Source: Nitrososphaerota archaeon (GTDB lineage Archaea; Thermoproteota; Nitrososphaeria_A; Caldarchaeales; Wolframiiraptoraceae). Taken from it: DNA of 9,847 nt. Where the stretch lies: assembly GCA_021157985.1 (NCBI GenBank), contig JAGGVM010000026.1:1-9847 (forward strand), read 5' to 3'. Every line of letters begins with the position of its first letter. Position 1 is the stretch's first letter. A program made the position numbers and the translations under genes. Shown piece after piece: positions 5,207 through 9,847 of this stretch. The notes under the pieces were generated by a model, which was not told the origin of the DNA, ran no database searches, and saw nothing but the letters and a program-made list of their open reading frames with translations.

Positions 5207-5758
5207 ATGTCGGCGCTCGGTTCGATCTTCACCTCGATGGTCCTCGTCTTCGTGGCCGTCTTCTCGATCGGAATGCTGATAGGGTCAACGGCCCTGGGCC
5301 ACGGCTTAATCCGCGAAGACCTGGCCGCTGTGATAAGGGAGGTCGAGCAGGCGAAGGGAAGCCTCCAAGTAATCAACCTGACGATCATGGAGGATAGTAA
5401 AACAGTCGATGCTCAGGTCCTGAACCGCGACGCCGGATCGCTCAAGGTCTCGGAATTCGGGAAAATGGACCTCATCCTGATCTACTGGTCCAAGAAGACG
5501 AAGTCAATCGAGGTCAAGTGGATTCCCTATGATCCCTCATGCGCGCTCGGGCAAGGTCCATGCTGGAGCCCCCTCAAAGTGAGCTATCAGGGAGGATCCG
5601 AGCTCATGAACCCGGTTTCACCCGATTTCAGGAGCGGGATGTGGGATAGCGGTGAGGTCCTCGAGCTGCTCGTGAAGGTCGGGGCGTTCGAGCAGATCGA
5701 TTCGAGCAAGCCCGTGGACTTGATCTTGGTCGCGTCTAACGGGGTGAGGACGCCGTGA
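5207..5758 (+). CDS. flaF: Archaellum stator protein FlaF (ArlF)
   Basis: FlaF is the FlaG partner; in Sulfolobus its soluble domain dimerises and binds the S-layer protein, anchoring the motor. The 183-residue protein has an N-terminal membrane helix (about 6-28, SIFTSMVLVFVAVFSIGMLI) followed by a beta-rich external domain. PDFRSGMWDSGEVLELLVKV (139-158) parallels the D-rich WDRGE loop of FlaG and the EFGE loop of the archaellin, supporting a shared archaellin-like fold. Cys112 and Cys119 lie seven residues apart (SCALGQGPCW) and could form a small disulphide-closed loop. ATG 5207 is chosen because of the GGAGGTG nine bases upstream. The stop codon overlaps the flaH start as GTGA, suggesting translational coupling. 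FlaF rather than FlaG is inferred from gene order. Confidence 0.72.
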   Translation: MSALGSIFTSMVLVFVAVFSIGMLIGSTALGHGLIREDLAAVIREVEQAKGSLQVINLTIMEDSKTVDAQVLNRDAGSLKVSEFGKMDLILIYWSKKTKSIEVKWIPYDPSCALGQGPCWSPLKVSYQGGSELMNPVSPDFRSGMWDSGEVLELLVKVGAFEQIDSSKPVDLILVASNGVRTP

Positions 5759-6465
5759 GCGCGGAGAACGGGGTCCTGAGATCCCTGAACCCGGAGCTCG
5801 ATAGGAAGATCGGGGGAATAAAGCTTCCCTTCCTCGCGATAATCGAGGGACCTAACGACAGCGGTAAAAGCGTCCTCGCCCAGCAATACACCTACGGAGC
5901 GCTGAACCTCGGCTACAAGCTCCTATACATAACGACCGAGAGCGGGGTGCGAAGCCTGATCAGGTCCATGGAGCAGATCTCCCTCGACGTCAAGTACTTC
6001 TTCCTGACCGGGAGGCTGAAGGTATTCGAGCTACACGTCAAGAACTTGAAGTGGAATCGGGTTCTGTCCTCGAAGTTCCTCGACCTGCTCGCCAACGTGA
6101 TAAAGCACGGGTTGAACTACGATATCTTCGTGATAGATTCCCTGACCTATCTCGTGACCCACGCGGATGAGCAGGACATCCTCAACTTCTTCACCCAGAT
6201 GCGGAACGTCGTCGACGACCTCGAGAAATCGATAATCATAACGATTCACCCATACGCCTTCAACCAAGACCTCCTGGTGAGAATGAGGTCGATATGCGAC
6301 GTCCACTTCACCCTCATGATCAAAGAGGTCGGAGAAAAGATCGTGAAAATGCTCCAGGTCCCGAAGCTGAAGGGAGCGGTCAAACCCGTCTCGATAACCC
6401 TCAGCTTCGAGGTTGACCCAGCCTTCGGAATAAAGATCCTGCCGTTCTCCCAGGCGAGGGCGTGA
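5755..6465 (+). CDS. flaH: Archaellum ATP-binding protein FlaH (ArlH)
   Basis: FlaH is a KaiC/RecA-like protein that binds ATP, forms a ring inside the scaffold and controls FlaI. The 236-residue length is normal for the family. Walker A is GPNDSGKS (32-39, Lys38), next to the strand FLAIIEG; ITTES (59-63) follows strand two. Walker B is DIFVIDSLTYL (123-133, Asp128). The residue after that Asp is Ser rather than a catalytic Glu, which fits the known weak or absent ATPase activity. RMRSICDVHFTLMIKE (176-191) lies in the conserved C-terminal half. The start is GTG 5755, overlapping the flaF stop as GTGA, with GGGGTGAGG just upstream and the core fold starting at the expected distance. flaI begins five bases after its stop, consistent with the physical FlaH-FlaI interaction. 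Confidence 0.9.
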   Translation: MSAENGVLRSLNPELDRKIGGIKLPFLAIIEGPNDSGKSVLAQQYTYGALNLGYKLLYITTESGVRSLIRSMEQISLDVKYFFLTGRLKVFELHVKNLKWNRVLSSKFLDLLANVIKHGLNYDIFVIDSLTYLVTHADEQDILNFFTQMRNVVDDLEKSIIITIHPYAFNQDLLVRMRSICDVHFTLMIKEVGEKIVKMLQVPKLKGAVKPVSITLSFEVDPAFGIKILPFSQARA

Positions 6466-6469
6466 GAAA

Positions 6470-8164
6470 ATGAGCATCCTATCTGAGGAAGTGGATCCGA
6501 GGCTCAGCGAAGCGATCGCCGCTAACCCGTATCTCCTCAGATACTTGGAGGCATGGCTCGCGGATGGAAACCCGCTCCCAGAATACTTCGAGCAGCTTTC
6601 AAGGGACTTGAAGTATCGGAGGGAGGTGAACGTGATCTATCCGGTCGGCGACCCGATCTTCATCCACGTCTACTCGAGGCCCGGGGGAAAGAGGCATAGA
6701 TACGAGGTCATCCAACCCATGAGCGGGATAAGCCTCGGAACCCTACCCGACCTAGTCGACGAGCTCCTCATAGACTTGATCGACGAAAACCTGGCCTTCG
6801 AAACCCCCGAAGAACAGGAGAACATATTGAGAAACCTCCTCAGAGAAGTTGTCGAAGTAGTCCCCGGCCTCCCAATAGGAGAATACTCGGTTGCCGGGAA
6901 GCGGTCTAAAAGAATCTTAGTCGGGCCTGAAACCTATCAAGCCCTCGAATACAACCTGATAATGGATAAGGTTAGGCTGGGACCCCTCGAGCCCTTCATC
7001 CGCGATCCGTATATCGAGGACATAAGCTGCGATGGAGTCGGCCCGGTTTTCGTGGAGCATAAGGTCTTCGGGAGCTGCGAGACGAGCATAAGGTTCGATT
7101 CTGAAGACGAGTTGAACGAGTTCGTCAAGAGGCTCTCGGAGCGAACCGGCAAGCCCGTGACCTTCCGGAACCCGATCGTCGACGCGGCCCTCCCCGATGG
7201 ATCGAGGATAAACATAGTCTATGGATCGGATGTTAGCCTCAGGGGAAGCAACTTCACGATAAGGAAGTTCAGCGACAAACCCCTCAGCATAACCCAGCTC
7301 ATAAACTTCGGAACCCTCGACGCGAGGACAGCCGCCTACATCTGGATGCTCCTAGAGAACAATATGAGCGTCTGGTTCTGCGGCGAGACAGCAAGCGGGA
7401 AGACCACGCTCCTCCGAGCCGTCTGCACCTTCATCAACCCGCATTACAAGGTGATCACGATCGAGGACACGCCCGAGGTAATAGTTCCCCATGAGAACTG
7501 GATAAGGGAGATAACGAGGGAGAGCGAGGAGGCCGCGAGCATAGATCTCTTCGACCTGTTGAAGGCGGCGCTCAGGCAGAGGCCGAACTACATAATCGTA
7601 GGCGAGATCAGGGGGAGAGAGGCGAGCGTGGCCTTCCAGGCGATGCAGACCGGTCACCCCGTCCTAGCGACCTTCCACGCGGGAAGCATCGAGAAGCTCA
7701 TTCAGCGGCTTACCGGGGCGCCGATCGAGATCCCGAAAGCCTACATCGATGTCTTGAACTGCGTCGTCCTCCAAAGTGCGGTCAGGGTTCCGAAGACGGG
7801 CTCCCTCGAGCGAAGGGTGCTGAGCGTAAACGAGATAGTCGGCTACGACCCGTTTGAGCAGAGGTTCAGCTACACCGAGCTCTTCTCCTGGCAGCCCGCC
7901 GAAGACCTGCACGAGTTCAGGGGCGAGGGAAGCAGCTATCTCCTCGAGAACAAGATCGCCGTCATGAAGGGATACAGTAGGACCGAGCTGAAGAAGATCT
8001 ACCGGGAACTCGATCTCCGCACCGCCTTCCTATCAAAGCTCGTCGAGCTGAATGTCTACGACTACTTCGATGTATGGCGCGCGATAACCCAGGTCTACAG
8101 CCTCGGATTGGAGAACGCGTACGAATACCTGGAGGCGGGTGAGCGGATTTGGGAGGAGGAGTGA
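6470..8164 (+). CDS. flaI: Archaellum motor and assembly ATPase FlaI (ArlI)
   Basis: FlaI is the hexameric ATPase that powers both filament assembly and rotation, docked on FlaJ at the inner face of the membrane. The 564 residues are slightly longer than the 513-residue Sulfolobus enzyme and within the family range. The N-terminal domain (about 1-270) includes PLEPFIRDPYIEDISCDG and the RINIVYGSDVSLRGSNFTIRK tract. The RecA-like C-terminal domain shows all motor motifs: Walker A GETASGKT (305-312), Asp box TIEDTPE (330-336), Walker B IIVGEIRGREA (375-385, Glu379) and His box GHPVLATFHAGS (395-406). It is distinguished from type IV pilus or secretion ATPases by its place between flaH and flaJ. 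ATG 6470 has only a weak upstream GCGTGAG, so coupling to flaH may drive its translation. The stop overlaps the flaJ start (GTGA). Confidence 0.95.
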   Translation: MSILSEEVDPRLSEAIAANPYLLRYLEAWLADGNPLPEYFEQLSRDLKYRREVNVIYPVGDPIFIHVYSRPGGKRHRYEVIQPMSGISLGTLPDLVDELLIDLIDENLAFETPEEQENILRNLLREVVEVVPGLPIGEYSVAGKRSKRILVGPETYQALEYNLIMDKVRLGPLEPFIRDPYIEDISCDGVGPVFVEHKVFGSCETSIRFDSEDELNEFVKRLSERTGKPVTFRNPIVDAALPDGSRINIVYGSDVSLRGSNFTIRKFSDKPLSITQLINFGTLDARTAAYIWMLLENNMSVWFCGETASGKTTLLRAVCTFINPHYKVITIEDTPEVIVPHENWIREITRESEEAASIDLFDLLKAALRQRPNYIIVGEIRGREASVAFQAMQTGHPVLATFHAGSIEKLIQRLTGAPIEIPKAYIDVLNCVVLQSAVRVPKTGSLERRVLSVNEIVGYDPFEQRFSYTELFSWQPAEDLHEFRGEGSSYLLENKIAVMKGYSRTELKKIYRELDLRTAFLSKLVELNVYDYFDVWRAITQVYSLGLENAYEYLEAGERIWEEE

Positions 8165-9657
8165 TCGGGAGGCTCTCGAGGCTTCTATCGGGTAAATCGG
8201 GGGAGCTAGCCGAGCTCCTAATCCTCTATTTCTACTCGCTCTCAACAGCCTCGCCGAATCCGAAGGACGTGGTCAAGATGGCGTCGGCCTCGGATCAAAC
8301 CCTCGGAGACTTGGCGATGATATTCAGGAGGGTGATTACGTCGGTTGAGCGGTGGGGCTACCAGCTCAACAAGTCGATCCGATACATGCTCGGAAAAATC
8401 GATGACGAGGATATCCGAGATTTTTTGAAGAGGCTTTCGGACTCCGCGACCCTCAGCCTCGACATCGGGAACTTCGTGAAGGTCGAGCTTGAGCGGATGA
8501 TGGCCGCGTTGGTCGACGAGTTCGAGAGGAGGCTTGAGCGCGTTAGGAAGCTCGTAGACGCTTACTCCGCGATCTTGACCTCGGCGGCGTTCCTCAGCGT
8601 ATCCATGCTCCTCGTGGCCTCGATCTACGGAGCCGACGTTAACCGGCTTCTCTCCGCGACCTCTATCGGGATCTCGACCCTCCTCGTCCTCATGTCGATA
8701 CTCTTCGCCAGAGCCCTCCCACCCGACCAAATCCTAAACGACGGCCAGCACCTCGGAAACCTGAGAACCCTGAAGAACCTGGCCACGATAATGATCCCCG
8801 CCTCGACGATGTCAACCCTGACCCTGATGCTGGCCCTAAGTGGAAGCGCGAACGAGGTCGAGGCCATGGCCCTTCCGCTCCTCTCCTCCGGAATCCCCCT
8901 GATAATAATCGGCAGGCTTGGGCTTCGATGGGTGAAGAAAGCCGAGGAGATCGATCGAAGCCTTCCATCCCTCATGAAGGGGCTCGGCGACGCGGTCGCG
9001 GTCTCGGGTTCTCTTCGAGCGGCCTGCAAGCTCATTCTGATGAACGACTACGGCTCCGTGAACCAGCATCTCAGAAAGCTATTGAAGCGATTGGAGATGG
9101 GCTTCAGCCAGAGGCTCGCCCTACGAGCGTTTGGAAGGGAGCTCGCGAGCAGGCTTGCCTATACTATGAGTTCTCTGATGGCCGATGCTCTCCACTACGG
9201 CGCGAGGGGCTCGGTCGTGGGGAAGGCGATCCACGACTACGCTCTCAGGAGGATCGAGAACAGGAAGAAGAGGGTTCAGGTCGCTGGCATGCTCTGGGGA
9301 ATCGCGCTGCCCCTCCAAGCGATCTTCGCCGCGATCTCGGCCTTGATCAGCGTTCTCATGAAGATAATGTCCTCCTTCGCGGGGTTGATGAGCTCCTGGC
9401 TTCCCCTGATCACCCCGATCTCCGAGCAATCCATGAACATCTTCTTCCTCTCGATAACCCTGGGATCGGCCTACGCGAGCGCCTTCTCCTACTACCGGGT
9501 TCGAGGCGGATCGGTCTTCACGTTCACCTACGCTCTCGGCTTCCTCCTCGCCGTCAGCGGAGCAGTCTACGCTCTCTCATCCCTCGTCTCCCAGTCGATC
9601 CTAGGGATGGCCGAGAACCTCACCCGGGAGATAAACTCGCTTCTAGGTGAGCTGTGA
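8161..9657 (+). CDS. flaJ: Archaellum polytopic membrane platform protein FlaJ (ArlJ)
   Basis: FlaJ is the membrane platform on which FlaI acts; it is homologous to GspF/PilC. The 498-residue protein has the usual two-repeat layout: a cytoplasmic T2SSF domain (about 15-135), a hydrophobic block with helices near 139-157, 165-184, 208-228 and 236-254, a second cytoplasmic domain (about 258-372; SLPSLMKGLGDAVAVSGSLR), and final helices near 375-400, 425-445 and 452-477. The basic, charged second loop is where FlaI is expected to dock. I start it at GTG 8161, which overlaps the flaI stop as GTGA and has GGAGGAGG just upstream; the in-frame TTG 8149 would only add LGGG, encoded by that ribosome-binding region. 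The gene ends by sharing one base with the next start (TGATG). Confidence 0.92.
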   Translation: MIGRLSRLLSGKSGELAELLILYFYSLSTASPNPKDVVKMASASDQTLGDLAMIFRRVITSVERWGYQLNKSIRYMLGKIDDEDIRDFLKRLSDSATLSLDIGNFVKVELERMMAALVDEFERRLERVRKLVDAYSAILTSAAFLSVSMLLVASIYGADVNRLLSATSIGISTLLVLMSILFARALPPDQILNDGQHLGNLRTLKNLATIMIPASTMSTLTLMLALSGSANEVEAMALPLLSSGIPLIIIGRLGLRWVKKAEEIDRSLPSLMKGLGDAVAVSGSLRAACKLILMNDYGSVNQHLRKLLKRLEMGFSQRLALRAFGRELASRLAYTMSSLMADALHYGARGSVVGKAIHDYALRRIENRKKRVQVAGMLWGIALPLQAIFAAISALISVLMKIMSSFAGLMSSWLPLITPISEQSMNIFFLSITLGSAYASAFSYYRVRGGSVFTFTYALGFLLAVSGAVYALSSLVSQSILGMAENLTREINSLLGEL

Positions 9658-9847
9658 TGGGCCTCGACGTCCTAACCTGGCTCATAATCTCCGCCGCGAT
9701 ACTCGTAGGCCACCTAATCGCCCTCAAGATCCTCGCGGGACCCAGCAGGCCTCAGCCAGCTCCAGCCGAAACCCAGCAACCAGCTCAGCAGCCGATCCAG
9801 CCCCCAACCCCGCTCCCGCAACCCGAGACTCCGATCCTCAAGCCTCA
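9657..9847 (+). CDS. Membrane-anchored Pro/Gln-rich protein, C-terminus beyond the window
   Basis: Only the first 63 residues are visible. ATG 9657 shares its A with the flaJ stop (TGATG), and GGTGA lies a few bases upstream, so it is very likely co-translated with flaJ. The N-terminus forms one hydrophobic segment, VLTWLIISAAILVGHLIALK (residues 5-24), with no upstream basic region, suggesting an N-out/C-in or simple signal anchor. From residue 29 it becomes an extended low-complexity stretch rich in Pro and Gln (for example PAPAETQQPAQQPIQPPTPL), probably a flexible linker to a domain outside the window. I do not recognise it. A FlaX-like scaffold (N-terminal helix plus cytoplasmic domain) or an adaptor is possible, but no diagnostic motif is visible. 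It does not look like the prepilin peptidase. Confidence 0.75.
   Translation, partial: MGLDVLTWLIISAAILVGHLIALKILAGPSRPQPAPAETQQPAQQPIQPPTPLPQPETPILKP

Noticed and set aside
8149..8160. TTG 8149 as the flaJ start
   Set aside because: The four added residues are encoded by the ribosome-binding region; GTG 8161 overlaps the flaI stop in the common GTGA arrangement.
9657..9847. Prepilin peptidase (FlaK/PibD) as identity of the last gene
   Set aside because: The visible part has one helix followed by a Pro/Gln-rich tract, unlike the multi-helix peptidase.

Overview
The window looks like part of an archaeal chromosome, probably from a thermophile of the TACK/Thermoproteota group or a close relative. 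Pelota, an archaeal-type DnaG and a full set of archaellum motor genes are archaeal markers. Arg AGG and Ile ATA codons are common, TATA boxes can be seen, and the archaellum order G-F-H-I-J is the one known from Crenarchaeota. The species cannot be named from this sequence alone.

Layout, left to right. (1) 1-294, minus: N-terminal half of an MntP-type manganese exporter, cut by the window edge. (2) 388-1488, plus: pelota, the ribosome rescue factor. (3) 1457-2638, minus: archaeal DnaG, convergent with pelota and overlapping it by 32 bases. (4) 2757-3368, minus: an archaellin (FlaB/ArlB), the filament subunit. It is upstream of dnaG on the same strand but has its own terminator-like T tract. 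(5) 3369-3476: a divergent promoter region with a perfect 8-base inverted repeat around the archaellin TATA box. (6) 3477-9847, plus: a tightly packed operon. It starts with a gene of unknown function (possibly a V4R-fold sensor) and a coiled-coil gene resembling FlaC/D/E accessory proteins. These are followed by flaG, flaF, flaH, flaI, flaJ and the start of a membrane-anchored Pro/Gln-rich protein that runs off the right edge.

How the genes fit together: FlaI is the motor and assembly ATPase, FlaH its ATP-binding regulator and FlaJ the membrane platform. FlaG and FlaF are the membrane-anchored stator proteins with external beta-sandwich domains. The archaellin, made from the opposite strand, is the cargo built into the filament. 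The first two operon genes and the last, truncated one are not standard core subunits. They are the best candidates for lineage-specific parts of the motor, its scaffold or its regulation.

Main points for a second look: a V4R-like gene heading an archaellum operon; the archaellin split off divergently under an operator-like dyad, with a related half-site near the predicted start of the opposite operon; a divergent FlaC/D/E-like protein where crenarchaea carry FlaX; a shared acidic W/F-x-x-G-E motif in FlaB, FlaG and FlaF; and the Pro/Gln-rich anchored protein after flaJ.
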